A stretch of DNA of 64,000 nt from Capsicum annuum (Eukaryota; Streptophyta; Magnoliopsida; Solanales; Solanaceae): assembly GCF_002878395.1 (NCBI RefSeq), contig NC_061120.1:97781782-97845781 (forward strand). The letters run 5' to 3'. Position numbers and translations under genes: made by a program. The notes below the pieces were generated by a model. The model ran no database searches and had not been told where the DNA came from. It worked only from the letters and a program-made list of their open reading frames with translations. Below, one piece after another: positions 21,723-34,293 of this stretch (its first letter is position 1; each line of letters opens with the position of its first letter).

Positions 21723-22996
21723 ATGCCTCAACGATCTGAAGTTCATGGAAACTCCTCTATCCCAACAAAGGACAATGTTGATGGGACACACTCTACTTAT
21801 GGGATCCATACCCAGTCTAGGGGTCCAGTTCTGGATTGTGCTGGAATTCCACCGGTTCCCTTTGGTCTATCTCAAACTCCTTAGGATAAAGTGACAAGCA
21901 CTGAGTTTTGTCAGTCTATTCACATGTTGGCATATTTGGTAGCTACTTAGTATGAGCATGGTGTTCCTGTTACTCCATCTTTTTAGGCAACAAGGGTTGG
22001 CTAGTTTATCAGGTTGAACCCTATGACCTTTACGGTTGTTAAGGTTAAGAAGGATCCTCAAGGTTTTCTAGATAAAATAGAAAAGATTTTCTGAGTTAAA
22101 CATACCACGAATGTGGAGTGTATGGAGTTCTCCACCTAGCAGTTGAAGTATGTGGTGTACTAATGATAGAGGAATGGGAACTGTCAAGGGGTGATGGTGT
22201 TGAGTCATCCCTGTTGGAGGATTTTTCTAATGCTTTCTTGGGCCGCTACTTTCCTCAGGATTTAAAGGAAGTGAATGCGGAAAAGTTTGTTAATCTAAAA
22301 TAGGGTAAGATGTTGGTCAAAGAGTATGCCTTAAAGTTTCACCAGCTATCTCTGTATGCTCCAAAGTTATTTTCTAGTATGAGGACCTAGATAAGAAAGT
22401 TTGCTTTAGGATTATCTCATGAGTTGATCCTTAAGAGTAAGGCTGACTTGTTAATCAAGGACATGGATGTCTCTAGGTTGGTGGTATACATGCTATAGGT
22501 AAAGGAAGAGAAGAAGAAAAAGGCTGATTTAGGGGAGAGGCAGGGAAAAAAGTTCAAGTTTTCTAAGTAAAGAGATAGATAACAACAGAGTGGCAGGGAT
22601 GGTAGAAAGTGTCCCAAGAAAAAGTGGGGCGATTCTGGGTCTTACTCAACGGCTAGTGATCCCTACCCAAAGCTATCGAGTGATAGGCATTTCTATGGTA
22701 GTGACAACTTTAGGGCAAAGGGTGCTAAATCACAGGCTAATGGGGCCCAGTCAGCTCCATCATGTCCTTCTTATAGGTTTTATAGTCATTTGTATCGAGG
22801 TTTCTGTGATGAAGGAAGGGTCAGGTGCTTTAACTGTGGTCAGCCAGTCCATATGCTTAGAAACTGTCCTATTGGTAAGGTTGCCTCTAGGGAAAATAAG
22901 GTTCCCATTGTATCTTCTCCAGCTTCAACACCAATAGGTGGACCATCTGGCTTCAACAATAGTTTAAATCATCTTTGTGCTCTCACTACTCGATAA
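21723..22996 (+). pseudogene. gag pseudogene of B
   Basis: Starts at ATG 21723 (MPQRSEVHGNSSIPTKDN), the usual position about 200 bases after the primer site. The gag domain is recognised by VKVKKDPQGFLDKIEKIF near 22045, then VKEYALKFHQLSLYAPK near 22318 and LGLSHELILKSKADLLIKDM near 22400. An intact CCHC zinc knuckle, CFNCGQPVHMLRNC (C-x2-C-x4-H-x4-C), lies at 22828-22869. Stops occur at about 21883, 21949, 21985, 22012, 22093 and 22300, with frameshifts between 22110 and 22330. The length is close to that of a normal gag, so decay is by point changes, not large deletion. Confidence 0.82.
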
Positions 22997-23009
22997 GAGT
23001 CTGAGGCAT

Positions 23010-24360
23010 CGCTTGATGGCATGACTCGTATGTTGACACTTTTCTCCCATGACGTGTATTATTTACATGATCCAGGGTCCACTCTCTTTTATGTGACCCC
23101 ATTTATGGCTATACATTTTAGTCTTGGTCCCGAGTATGTTTCAGACCTTTTTTCGTTTCCACCTAATAGGAGACTTTATGATTTCTAACAAGTCTCTAGG
23201 GTGTGTGTGGTGTCTGTTGGTAGTGAAGAAACTTTGGTGGATTTTTTTGAATTAAATATGGTGGATTTTGATGTTATATTGGGGATGGATTGGTTGCACT
23301 CGTGATATACATATCTAGATTATCGAACCCGTAATGTTGTCTTCAATTTCCCTAATGGGCCGGTTAGTCAATGGGAGGGTGGTTCCCTAGCTCCTAATGG
23401 AAAGTTCATATCATATCTTTAGATCTTAGAGATTAATCTACAAGGGGTGTCTCTATCACCAAGTTCGAGTTAAAGATTCTAACTCAGAGGGTCATTTTTT
23501 GCATTCCATCCTGGTGGTGAATAAATTTCTCGAGGTCTTCCCTGAGGACCTTTCCAGTGTTCCTCTAGAAAGGGAGATTGAGTTTGAGATTGCTCTTGTT
23601 CTGAACACTCATCCAATTTTTATTCCTTATATAGAATGGCTCCGGCTGAGTTGAAAAAGCTTAAGAAGCAATTAAAGGTTCTTTTAGATAAGGGTTTTAT
23701 CTGTCCTAGTGTGTATCAATGGGGTGCACCAATATTATTCGTGCATAGTAAAGATGGTTCACTTTGAATGTGTATTGATTACTGGCAGTTGAATAAGGTG
23801 ATGATAAAAAATAAGTATCTTCTTCCAAGGATAGATAATTTTTTTGATCTATTACTTGGTGCTAAATTATTCTCCAAGATATATTTTTGATACGAGTATC
23901 ATTAGATAAAGATTGATATCCCTAAGACTGCCTTCTGTACCCGGTATGGTCACTTTGAGTATCTGGTTATGTCTTTTGGGTTAAAAAATGCCCTGATGGC
24001 ATTCATGGATTTGATGAATAAGGTGTTTTGTCAGTTTCTGGACTTGTTCATCATTGTGTTCATAGATGATCTATTGATATACTCTAAGACTGAGGCGGAT
24101 CATGTCAATCACCTCTGTGTTGTATTGTAGGCTCTGAAAGAACAATATTTGTATGCCAAGTTTTCTAAATGTGAATTCTGGTTGAACACTGTCACTTTTC
24201 TGGATTATGTCATTTCTAGTGAAGGGATCATGGTGGATCCACTAAAAGTTACAGTGGTTAAGATATGGCCTAGACCTACGACACCAACTGATATTCTGAG
24301 CTTCTTGGGTTTAACTGGTTATTATAGGAGGATTATGGAAAGTCTTTCTTCTATTGCTAC
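23010..24360 (+). pseudogene. pol of B, first part: protease and RT
   Basis: The protease shows HDPGSTLFYVTPFMAIHFS near 23070 and NMVDFDVILGMDWLHS near 23260. RT begins [20 protein letters not shown] at 23635 and continues through [10 protein letters not shown] and [14 protein letters not shown]. The catalytic box is [14 protein letters not shown] (24048-24089) with both Asp present. FSKCEFWLNTVTF and WPRPTTPTDILSFLGLTGYY follow. The reading stops at 24360 (SLSSIAT) where A is inserted, and continues at 34299 (SLTKLTQKKVKLLWSD). In-frame stops are near 23768, 23888 and 24128. Confidence 0.85.
24356..24360 (+). repeat. Target duplication of element A, left copy
   Basis: GCTAC, repeated perfectly at 34294-34298. 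Removing A and one copy restores the continuous pol frame of B. Confidence 0.95.
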
Positions 24361-26479
24361 TGTAACACCCCAGTTTTCTGAACCGGATCGCTACACGGTG
24401 CCCATGATCTCGAGGGACCACAGGCTAACCCATGACTGATATCTGTACCAGTATACTGCAATATATGACGTAATAATGCGGAAAACATGAACAATAGGCC
24501 ATAAGCTTCAACTGCATAGAATATCTGACAAGCCATAACATCCATATGGGGTAACGAATACCCAAAACAACTAAAATTTGAATCAAATATAAGCTAAATC
24601 TGAAAGCCTCTAAATACTGTCTGAGTAAGGAGTTGATGGAACATGTCTCCAACTAACTTCGTCTAGCAAAACTGAACTAAAATAATAAATAAAATAAATA
24701 ATATCGTCTTCAAAAGGATGAGGACTCACTGCAACTTTGCGACTGGAATGCTACTGCTACTGCTGATCTGGAGCTCGTATCTATGAACATATGGTGTAAC
24801 GTGAAAGAAAGCACCATAGCAAAAATGCGTTAGTGCAACTGGGAGTACTGAGTATACGAGTGAGGTAGGGTAAATGCAAAAGGGTTTACATGCATGAACG
24901 ATGCTAATTGACTTGCTGCTATGAACGAAAGAGTGCAAACATGCATACAGAGTAAATGAGATCGTGATTACGTGATATCTAAATTTGGACACTAATACAT
25001 GATCTACTGCTATCTAGTATAACAATTACTGAAATTCTGATAACATAGGTGACCGTGTCTAATAGTCCTGAATCTAATGGAACTATCTGTGTTTCGTTCT
25101 GTAACTAAATTGACTGTATCTAATAGTCTTGATATACTGAAATATCAAGAACTATCTAAGTTCTTTTACTGAGATTGGGACTGAAACTGTGGGAGGTAGT
25201 TATTTGACCGACATGCCCCAATAACGCATATAGCAATGTTCGGGTCAAATCTCTACTCCGAATGGAAGGGTGTCATTACCGCGCCACTGGTAAGGACTAC
25301 TGTGAGTGATCCTTAGCTGGAAGGTACTCTAAATGAGAACAGTGGGAACCCTAAACTGAAAGATTATGCCACCTCGTTAACCCTAATTTGACTGGTTAAG
25401 ATGTCTCAACCTACGCTGGCTCGTAGTTCTGGAACATAAGGATGATTAGTAAGAATCATACCCTAAACTGGTAGGTGAGTTTCCATCCTTGGGTTCACTC
25501 GGTGCTAAATTCTACTCCCATCTAAAGAGACTGAATGTGATTTAACTGACGGTACAAGGACTGAGTAACTGACTTTTATTGACTGACAGATTAGTGCTAC
25601 TATTTGAGAATTAACTGAGATCATGAGATTTCTGAGGTTTCCTGAGTCAGATGCCCTACTGAGTTCTATAGGTCATGGCTTGATTGATATTATTGTGATA
25701 ACATAACATGGCTCTAGGCACACATCTATATTTTTCGAGTACAATTACCCCCAGGACTTGATGAAAGGAAACTCACACACATGACTGACTTGATCGTAAG
25801 AGTAGAGTCCACAATTTCCCATATCATGAGCAGGGGATTTCACACTAATCATAGTTCTCAACATCTTATACATGGAAGGGAAATTCATACAACATGTATA
25901 TACCTGCATAGTTTCAATATCATGGTCAATCCATAGAACCACAATAATGCATATAACTCACATGGAATTCATGGGAAATCATAAAGCATAGAGCATGGAC
26001 TTGTCATTTAAGCACTACTTAATCATGGGACATGAATTCTATTATTTAGGCATATTATCAAACACTTTGCATGTATTCTTTTAGCTTAAGTGTGTTCATG
26101 AATTTCAATATATTAAGCCACATAAAGATCATGGATTTCAACTAACAAACACATATACTTTATGAAATCACCTTTAGATATCATCTTGAAACTTAAACAA
26201 CAATCATCAATATGTACATGCTCATATCACAATAAAGCAATCACAAAATAATATTTAAAACATGGTTCTTGAGCTCTATGAACGAAATGGATTCATAGAT
26301 GAACACTATGCATACTTGACTCAAGGTTCTTGATGTTTTTGAACTCGAAGGATTTGAAATTCTTTGATTGTTTTGAAAAAGATTGGGTCTTGTTCTTGGA
26401 GATTAAATTTAGAGAGAAACCCTAGTTTTTGTTAGTAAAATAATAATAAGCAAAATGGCTGAATTCAAACTCATCTGGG

Positions 26480-26492
26480 TGTATATAGGCAA
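26480..26492 (-). promoter_or_regulatory. Probable TATA box in the LTR of A
   Basis: Minus strand CCTATATACACCC, counterpart at 33758-33770 in the 5' LTR (CCTATATATACCC). It is followed by a C/T-rich leader containing AGGGTTTCTCTC, which would suit a transcription start. Confidence 0.5.
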
Positions 26493-26559
26493 GTGGTAAG
26501 TGACCAAAATACCCCTGTTAAAACGGCCTGAAAATAAACTGAACGTGGCATGTGACTAC

Positions 26560-26800
26560 ACTACTGATGGTCCGTCAGGAACTTAACGGTCTGTCATTTT
26601 GACCGTCACACATGGACCAGAAATAGGGTTCATTGGATAAGAGTTGACGGCCTGGATGATGGTCCATCAAAAATCTGACGGTCTGTCAACTCATCTGTCA
26701 ATCCTTATCTAGAACGTGGCCCTACTCCCTTTGCTGTGATGGTCAAAGTGATGGTCCGTCACTTGTTTGGCGGTCCGTCAACTTGGACGTTGCACCTGGG
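26560..26800 (-). promoter_or_regulatory. Palindromic-word cluster in U3 of A (3' LTR)
   Basis: Eight copies of GRYGGTCYRTCA-type words in about 240 bases; for example TGATGGTCCGTCA at 26565-26577 has 6-base arms, one mismatched, around a single T. It lies 90-330 bases from the LTR start and some 70 bases upstream of the TATA-like box. Confidence 0.65.
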
Positions 26801-26890
26801 CATTTTGGTCAGTTCTGAGTGAAACATCTATAACATCCATACTAGCATCCTTGAGATGATTTCTAGCTAGGAATAAACACGGGTATTACA

Positions 26891-26924
26891 ATATCTCCCC
26901 CTTGAGAACATTCATCCTTGAATG
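26891..26924 (-). other. Purine tract and adjacent hairpin of A
   Basis: Minus strand CATTCAAGGATGAATG (26909-26924) and, a few bases on, AAGGGGGAGATAT directly before the 3' LTR. The purine tract primes plus-strand DNA synthesis. The 6-base arms CATTCA/TGAATG around AGGA recur at the same place in element B. Confidence 0.8.
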
Positions 26925-27206
26925 AGACTAACTAAGAGGAAAACTAATAAATGAACATGAACTGAACATGAGTGACTGAGACATAACTTCATGACTGACA
27001 TGCTAAATATACTAAACTCATGTATCTGATGCATGACTAACTGGTATATGAATGCGTGACTGAGTGTTCTGGTAAACTGAGTTTCTCAAGATGAGAATGC
27101 ATAGCTGATGCATGATTTTATAACTGAACTGATATATGAATGCATGACAGAGTATGAAATGGTAGTAGATACCATATTTATAATGGGAACATGAATATGA
27201 AACTGA

Positions 27207-28640
27207 ATAAGCTTAAGTCGAACTATTACCTTGAGCTTGATCTGAATCGACGGAGAAGAGGTAAGGATACTTGGTACACATATCTGCTTCTACTTCCCAA
27301 GTAGCTCCCTCGATGGACTGATTTCGCCAAAGATACTTAACTAGAGGGACCTCTTGGTTCCTCAATCAACGAGTCTGATAGTCTAAGATTTTGACTGGAA
27401 TCTCTTCATAAGAGAGACTGTTCCGAACATCAATGCTCTGAATAGGGACTACAACTGCTAGGTCACCTACGCATTTCTTGAGCAAGGATACATGGAAGAC
27501 CAGATGAACTGAGGCTAAATTTAAAGGCTATTCGAGCACATCAGCTACCTTGCCTATACGACTGAGAATCCTGAAGGGATCGGCATAGTGGGGACTGAGT
27601 TTCCCTTTCTTGCCGAACCTCTTCACTCCTTTCATGGGAGAGATCTTGAGATAGACATAGTCATCGAGCTCGAATTTGAGATCCTTTCTACGAACATCAG
27701 CATAAGACTTCTGTCGGCTTTGAGCAGCCCAGAGTTTCTCTCTGATCAAATAAACTTTCTCTAGGGTGTCGAAAACCAAGTTTGGACCTATGATTAAGGC
27801 CTCATTAACTTTAAACCAACCAATTGGAGATTTACACCTTCTTCCATAGAGAGCTTCGAATAGAGCCATTTTTATATTGGAATGATAGCTATTATTGTAT
27901 GCAAACTCAATCAAAGGAAAATGGTCATCCCAACTTCTCTTGAAATTAATTACCCACGCCCGTGGCATATCTTCAAAAGTATAAATGGTCCTTTCTGCTT
28001 GACCTTTTGTCTAAGGATGAAAGGTGGTACTTTGATGGACTTGGGTACCAAGACCCTTTTAGAACACTTTCCAGAAGTGAGAGGTGAACTGGGCACCTTT
28101 GTCTAAAATAATAGATAATGGAACACCATGTAATCTGACCAACTCCCTAATATAGAGTCTGGCATAATCCTCGGTTAAATACGAGGTATGAACTGGAAGG
28201 AAATGAGCTGACTTGGTCTTCCTATCTACAATAACACAAATTGAATCGTGCTGAGAGTTTGAGGCAAACTCGTCACGAAGTCCATGTTCAATTCTTCCTA
28301 CTTCCAAATAGGAATGGTGAACTCCTGTATGGGTCCACTAGGCTTATGGTGCTCTATCTTAACTTGCTGACATGTAGAGAACTTAGCCACAAACTCTGCA
28401 ACATCTCTCTTTATCCCACTCCACCAATAGATCTCCTGCAGGTCGCGGTATATCTTAGTGGCCCCTGGATGAATAGAGTATCGCGCACCATTCTCTTCCA
28501 TAAGAATCCTCTGCTTTAAGTCATCTATACTTGGAACGTAAGGACTACCCTGGCAATGAAGAACCCTATCTCCCCCTTGGGCGAAAATCTCTACTCCTTG
28601 ATTTTGAACTGACTCTTTTAGCTTGACATGGCTAGGACCC
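27207..28640 (-). pseudogene. Integrase and C-terminal domain of A
   Basis: On the minus strand, from 28600: MEENGARYSIHPGATKIYRDLQ, then WWSGIKRDVAEFVAKFSTCQQ (HHCC finger; the first Cys has become Phe). All three catalytic acids are present: Asp in CVIVDRKTKSAHFLP, Asp in IILDKGAQFTSHFW and Glu in GQAERTIYTFEDM. YGRRCKSPIGWFKVNEA and VRRKDLKFELDDYVYLKISPMKG lead into the C-terminal part, which ends GATWEVEADMCTKYPYLFSV at about 27225. This is the best-preserved integrase in the window. It still has a stop after KVF near 28059, another near 28025 and one near 27525. Confidence 0.85.
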
Positions 28641-29769
28641 TTATCTTGGTTTTATTTCACCTCAGAAACTAGAGATGACTCTGAACTACTCTGAGCACAT
28701 ATACCACCTTCCGAAGGATCGACTAAGATAATGCCTAGTCTGGCGAGCTGATGGATTTCCTGAGCTATCTTCTTTTTGTTGTCCTCGATATGAGAAACAT
28801 TACCCATGAAGAGTCTACTGAGAGAATAAGCCATAATGTTAGCCTTTCCCAGATGGTAAAGGACACTCATGTCATAATCTTTCAAAAGCTCTACCCACCT
28901 TCTCTGAGAAAGATTGAGATCTTTCTGAGAAAAACATACTTGAGATTGTTATGATCTGTGAAGACATCTACATGAACTCCGTATAGTAATGCCTCCAAAT
29001 CTTTAAGGAAAATACCACGGCTGCTAACTCTGTCTGGAGGCGTAGGCTATGACCTTACCATGATGCATAAGGACACAACCTAAACCTACACTGGATGCAT
29101 CATAATATACCACGAACCCATCTAACTATCTGGAAGAGCTATAACTGGAGGTGAGGTGAGTCGAGTCTTTAACTCTTGAAAACTCTTCTCACAAGGATCT
29201 GACCTTTGAAACTTGACCTACTTCTGAGTCAATCTGGACATAGGGGATGCAATAGAAGAAAATCCCTTGAGAAACTGTCTGTAATAGCTAGCCAATCCCA
29301 AGAAACTCCTAATATCCGATGGAGAGACAAGGCGAGGCTAGGTTCTTACCGCTTTGGTCTTCTGAGGATCTGCACTAATGCCATCACTGGAAATAATATG
29401 TCCAAGGAATGCTACTGATCTTATCCAAAAATCACACTTAATGAATTTGGTAGAACAAGTCATCTATTCTGGGAAGAGGATACTTGTTCTTGACCATAAC
29501 TTTGTAGAGCTGATGGTACTCAATACACATCTTGAGAGAACCATCTTTCTTGCACACAAATAAGACTGGTGCACCCCATGGGGATACACTGGGATTGATG
29601 AATCCCTTATATAAGAGATCCTTCAAGTGATCTTTCAGTTTTTTAAGTTCTGCTGGTGCCATTCTGTATGGCAGAATAAAAATAGGCTGAGTATTTAGCA
29701 TAAGGTCAATGCCAAAGTCTATTTCCCTTTTGGGAGAAATGCCTGGAAGATCTTCGAGAAACACGTCAA
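28641..29769 (-). pseudogene. RT and RNase H of A, with the RT palm deleted
   Basis: RT opens with [20 protein letters not shown] and [20 protein letters not shown], then [16 protein letters not shown] at about 29445. The next recognisable residues are KCDFWIRSVAFLGHIISSDG at about 29430-29370. The roughly 130 residues between, including the F-x-D-D catalytic box, are absent, so the junction is a deletion of about 400 bases. RNase H follows as LYGVHVDVFTDHNNLKYVF (29000-28940) and YHLGKANIMAYSLSRL (28850-28800), with several stops and frame changes. Confidence 0.82.
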
Positions 29770-30390
29770 TATTTATTTACAACTAGGACTGATTCAAGAC
29801 AAGGAGATTTAAAATTGGAATCTTTACTATGCACGAGATGATACACACACCTCTCAGAAATTATTTTCCTTGCCTGAAGGTAAAAAAAAAGCTAACCCTT
29901 GAAAGATGAAGTACTACCCTTCCACTCTAGGACGAGCTCATTTAGGAATTGAAACTAAACTACCCTGGTTCTGCAGTCGACTGTGGCATAGTAGGAATGA
30001 AGCCAATCCATGCTGAGAATGACATCAAAATTAGTCATCTCTAAGTCGACTAAATCTGCTGACATAGATTTCTGAAATATCACAATTGGGAAGTTCCTGT
30101 ATACCCGCTAAGCTATGATGGTTTTACCCACTGGGGTAGAGAGTGAAAAGGGCTCTGCTAAAATTTTGGGACTGATTCTAAAATCGCATGCTATATAAGG
30201 AGTAACAAAAGACAAGGATGCACCTGGATCTAGCAAAGTATAAACATGAACATGGAAAATCTATAACATACCAATAATGACATCAGGAGAATTTTCCTGA
30301 TCCTGTTGGGTCTAAAAAGCATAGAGTCTGTTTGGATATTTCTCACTAGTAGCACTAGAAGTGGTACTCTGCTGATTTGGGCGGCCGAAC
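29770..30390 (-). pseudogene. Protease region of A
   Basis: Minus strand: YTLLDPGASLSFVTPYIACDF near 30240-30180, with the catalytic Asp in LDPGA. DLEMTNFDVILSMDWLHSYYA (30060-29995) follows, then a spacer to ESVLVVNKY and the sequence leading into RT. There is a stop in place of a residue at about 30108 and others downstream. Confidence 0.75.
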
Positions 30391-31422
30391 TAGGCTGTGG
30401 AGCGATTCTGCTAACCCTGTAGACCTGACTGCAGACACTCTCTAATCCTGTGGCCTGGCTTTCCACAACTGAAACAAATATCGCTACCAGCTCTATAGGT
30501 ACCCTTGTGGTTCGTACTACAAGTCTAACATAGGCGATTAGCTTGGGAACAGCTTATACTGTCCTAAGGCTTAGAGCCTGGTGCTCGATCTCTGTTGCTG
30601 TCTCTGAATTTTGGCACTGGGGCATTAGAGGAGGAAGGAGTTAGAATTGCTAGCTTAGGATAAAACTGCAAACAGTTTTCTCCTTCTGATTTTGGTTGAG
30701 CAAAACTGAAACTGCCTGACCTTGCTCTTTTGTTCCTCCTCTCCCAAGTCCTAATCTTCTTTTCCTCTATTTTTGGAGAATGAGTTATGATCCTAGATAA
30801 AGTCATATCACTGTTCAATATCATTTATCACGCTATCATTCATCCCTGACATGAACTTGCTCATCTACAACCATATGAGGGGCATATCTGGCTAGATAAG
30901 TAAATATGAGAGAATACTCCTTAACCGTCATATTTCCCTACTTGAGGTTGATAAACTCTAGAACTTTTGCCTCTCTCAGCTCTTGGGGAAAGAATCTATC
31001 TAATAAAGTCGTGAAAAATTACTCCCACTCTATAATACCTGCATCCTCTAACCTCTCGAATTTCCACTATTTGTACTAAGTGTGAGCAATATCCTATAAC
31101 TAGTATGCATTTGACTCAGCACTCTGATAAGAAGTAACTCCCATGATGTCTATGACCTTTTGAACTTGGTCAATGAATTTCTGAGGGTCTTCATCAGACT
31201 TAGACCTAAATAAAGATGGAGGGTTCATTTGGGTGAAGTCCTGAATCCTAGCTGCGACTGAGTTGGCCACTGTATTGGACGGAATAATTGGTGGCCGTTC
31301 ATTTTGGGCAGCCACAGACTGAGCAAGTATGGTGAATATGGCCCTACACTTTGCATGAGAAACATGTTCGCCCAAAGGATCTTCCGGTGAGGAGTTGGCT
31401 AGTTTTTTCTTTGTGGAGACAT
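30391..31422 (-). pseudogene. gag pseudogene of A
   Basis: ATG at 31422 (MSPQRKN...), then a shift into AARIQDFTQMNPPSLFRSKS and DEDPQKFIDQVQKVIDIMGV (31260-31140). These are followed by VKEYSLIFTYLARYAPHMVVD at about 30930. A knuckle CFSCGKPGHRIREC (C-x2-C-x4-H-x4-C, all four ligands) lies at 30433-30474. Basic, Ser-rich linker sequence lies at 30820-30570. Frameshifts near 31380, 31060 and 30850 break it. Confidence 0.82.
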
Positions 31423-31621
31423 ATTCTAAAATAAGAGAAAAACGGATTAGACTGAGAGTGTAACTTGAGATTATGCTCACTATCACGATATGAATACCGA
31501 AAGAAGGAAAACTATTCCTAAAACATCTTATAGCCTCTTACAAATAAATATGGCATACAACACACCCATGCATAAGACTCTACTAGATGCGGCTTTCAGA
31601 CTTCCTAGGACTCTTTGAACC

Positions 31622-31641
31622 TTAGTCTCTGATACCAAGTT
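31622..31641 (-). other. Primer-binding site of A
   Basis: Minus strand (A)ACTTGGTATCAGAGACTAAG begins right after the 5' LTR. TTGGTATCAGAGA is within one or two bases of the initiator Met tRNA complement. Confidence 0.88.
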
Positions 31642-34293
31642 TGTAAAGCCTCGGTTTTCTAAACCGAATCGCTACATGGTGTCTATGAACCTGAGGGACC
31701 ACAGGCTAACCCATGACTGATATCTATACCTGTATACTGTAATATATAACATAATAATACGGAAAAACATGAAAAATAGGCCATAAGGTTCAACTGCATA
31801 GAATATCTGACAAATTATAACATCCATATGGGGTAACAAATACATAAAACAACTGAAATCAGAATCAAATCTGAGCTAAATCTGAAAGCCTATAAATACT
31901 GTCTGAGTAAGGAGTTGAAGGAATATGTCTCCAACTAACTCCGTCTAGCAAAACTAAACTGAAATAATAAATGAAATAAATAAAATCATCCTCGAATAGA
32001 TGAGGACTCACTACAACTATGTGACTGGAATGCTACTGCTACTACTGATCTGGAGCTCATATCTATGAACCTATGTTGTAACGTGAAAGAAAGCACCATA
32101 GCACAAATGCGTTAGTACAATTGGGAGTACTGAGTATACGAGTGAGGTAGGCTAAATGAAAAAGGGTTTACATGCTTGAACGATGCTAATTGACTGACTG
32201 ATATGAACGTAAGAGTGCAAACATGCATACATAGTAACTGAGATAATGATTACGTGATATCTAGATCTGGACACTAATATATGATCCACTGATATCTAGT
32301 ATGAAAAATACTGAATTTTTGATAATATAGATAATTGTGTTTGACAATGCTAAATCTAATGAAACTATCTGTGTTCCATTTTGTAATTGAATTGACTGTA
32401 TCGGACAGTCTTGATACACTAAAATCTAAAGAACTATCTGAGTTCTTTTACTGAGATTGGGACTGAAACTGTGGGAGGTTGTTGTTTGACCGACATGCCC
32501 CAATAACGTATATAGCTAAGTTGGGGTCCAATCTCTACCCCAACTGGAAGTGTGTCAATACCGCACCACTGGTAAGGACATCTGTGAGTGACCCTTAGCT
32601 GGCAGGTACTCAAAATGAGAATGGTAGGAACCCTAAAATGATTGATTAAGTTACCTCATCAACCCTAATTTGACAGGTTTAGATGTCTCAACTTACATTG
32701 GCCACGTAGTTTTGGAACACAATGATGATTACTAAGAATCACTCCCTAAACTGGCAGGTGAGTTTCCATCCTTGGATTCACTTGGTGCTAACTTCTACTC
32801 CCATCTGAAGAGATTGAATGTGATTTAACTGATGGTACATGGACTGAGGAACTGATTTCCATTGACTAACATATTAGTGCTACTATTTTAGAATTAACTG
32901 AGATCATGAGATTTCCGAGGTTTCCTGAGTTAGATACCCGACTAAGTTCTATAGATCATGGCTTGATTGATATTATCATGATAACATGACATGGATCTAG
33001 GCACACAACTATATTTTTTGGGTACAAGTACTCCCAGGACTCGATGGAAGGAAGCTGACACACATGACTGACTTGATCATAAGAGTAGAGTCCACAATTT
33101 CCCATATCATGAGTAGGGGATTTCACACTAAGCATAGTTCTCAACAACTTATACATGGAAGGAAAATTCATACAACATGTATATACTTGCATAGCTTTAA
33201 TATCATGGTCAATCAATATCACCACAACAACACATATCACTCACATGGAATTCATGGGAAATCATAAAGAATAGAGCATGGACTAGTCTTTAAGCACTAT
33301 TAAATCATGGGACATGAATTTTATCATCTAGGTATATTATCAAACAGTTTGCATGCATTCTTTTAGCTTAAGTTTGGTCATGAATTTCACCATATTAAGC
33401 CACATAAGGATCATGGATTTCAACTAACAAACACATATACTTCATGAAATCACCTTTAGATATCATCTTAAAACCTAAACAACAATCATCAATATGTACA
33501 TGCTCATATCACAATAACATAATCACAAAATAATATTTAAAACATGGTTCTTGAGCACTATTAACAAAATAGATTCACAGATTAACACTATGCATAACTG
33601 ACTCAAGGTTCTTGACATTTCTAAACTCGAAGGATTTGAAATCCATTGATTTTTTTGAAGAAGATTGGGTCTTGTTCTTAGAGATTAAATTTAGAGAGAA
33701 ACCCTAGTTTTTTTTTGTGAAATAATAATGAGCAAAATGACAAATTTGGACTTATCTGGGTATATATAGGTGAGTGATAAGTGACCTAAGTACCCCATTA
33801 AAATGGCCTGGAAATAAACTAAACATGGCATGTGATGACCCGACTAATGATCCATCAGGAACTTGATGGTCCATTATTTCAACCGTCATACGTGGACCAG
33901 AAATGGGGTTCACTGGATAGTAGATGACCTGGATGACGGTCCATTAAAAATTTGATGGTCCATCAACTCGTCCATCAATCCTTATGCAGAATGTGGCCCT
34001 ACTGCCTTGGCTGTGATGGTCAAAGTGGCAGTCCGTCACTTGTTTGGCGTTCTGTCAACTTGGATGTTGCACCTAGGCGTTTTGGTCGATTCTGAGTAAA
34101 ACATTCATAACTTCCTCATCTGGTGTCGTATTTGGACAAAATTTGTATCGTTAGAAAGCTAAATCAATTATCCACATGATAGAAAGTAGAAATCTCAAAA
34201 ATACCACAAGTAAAAAAAACTAGATTTGTATTTTAAAAAAAGTACTAGCATCCTTAAGAAGATTTTTATCTAGGAATAAGCACGAGTATTGCA
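31642..34293 (-). repeat. 5' LTR of A
   Basis: 2652 bp, minus strand TGCAATACTCG...GAGGCTTTACA. It is longer than the 3' copy because it retains the ~128-base U3 segment. It is directly followed by GCTAC. Confidence 0.95.
33838..34075 (-). promoter_or_regulatory. Palindromic-word cluster in U3 of A (5' LTR)
   Basis: Same series of words as 26560-26800 but more decayed by transitions (for example 'gatggtccatta', 'gatggtccatca', 'gcagtccgtca'), about 220-455 bases from the LTR start. Confidence 0.6.

Larger units (their letters stand above)
24361..26890 (-). repeat. 3' LTR of A
   Basis: 2530 bp. On the minus strand it starts TGTAATACCC at 26890 and ends GGGGTGTTACA at 24361. Compared with the 5' LTR it lacks about 128 bases near 26838 (present at about 34115-34243), a later deletion close to the U3 start. 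Confidence 0.95.
24361..34293 (-). mobile_element. Element A: full-length gypsy element nested in B
   Basis: About 9.9 kb on the minus strand. The 5' LTR is at 31642-34293, followed (leftwards) by a Met-tRNA primer site, gag with a CCHC knuckle, protease, a truncated RT, RNase H, integrase and C-terminal domain. A purine tract and the 3' LTR at 24361-26890 follow, with GCTAC duplications. In the first ~245 aligned bases the LTRs differ at about 31 positions, mostly transitions. At a commonly assumed plant rate this is several million years, inflated by methyl-C decay. It cannot move on its own because the RT palm is deleted. Confidence 0.95.

Noticed and set aside
22590..22937. 115-codon plus-strand frame
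   Set aside because: Out of frame with the gag zinc knuckle of B, which is coded in the neighbouring frame.
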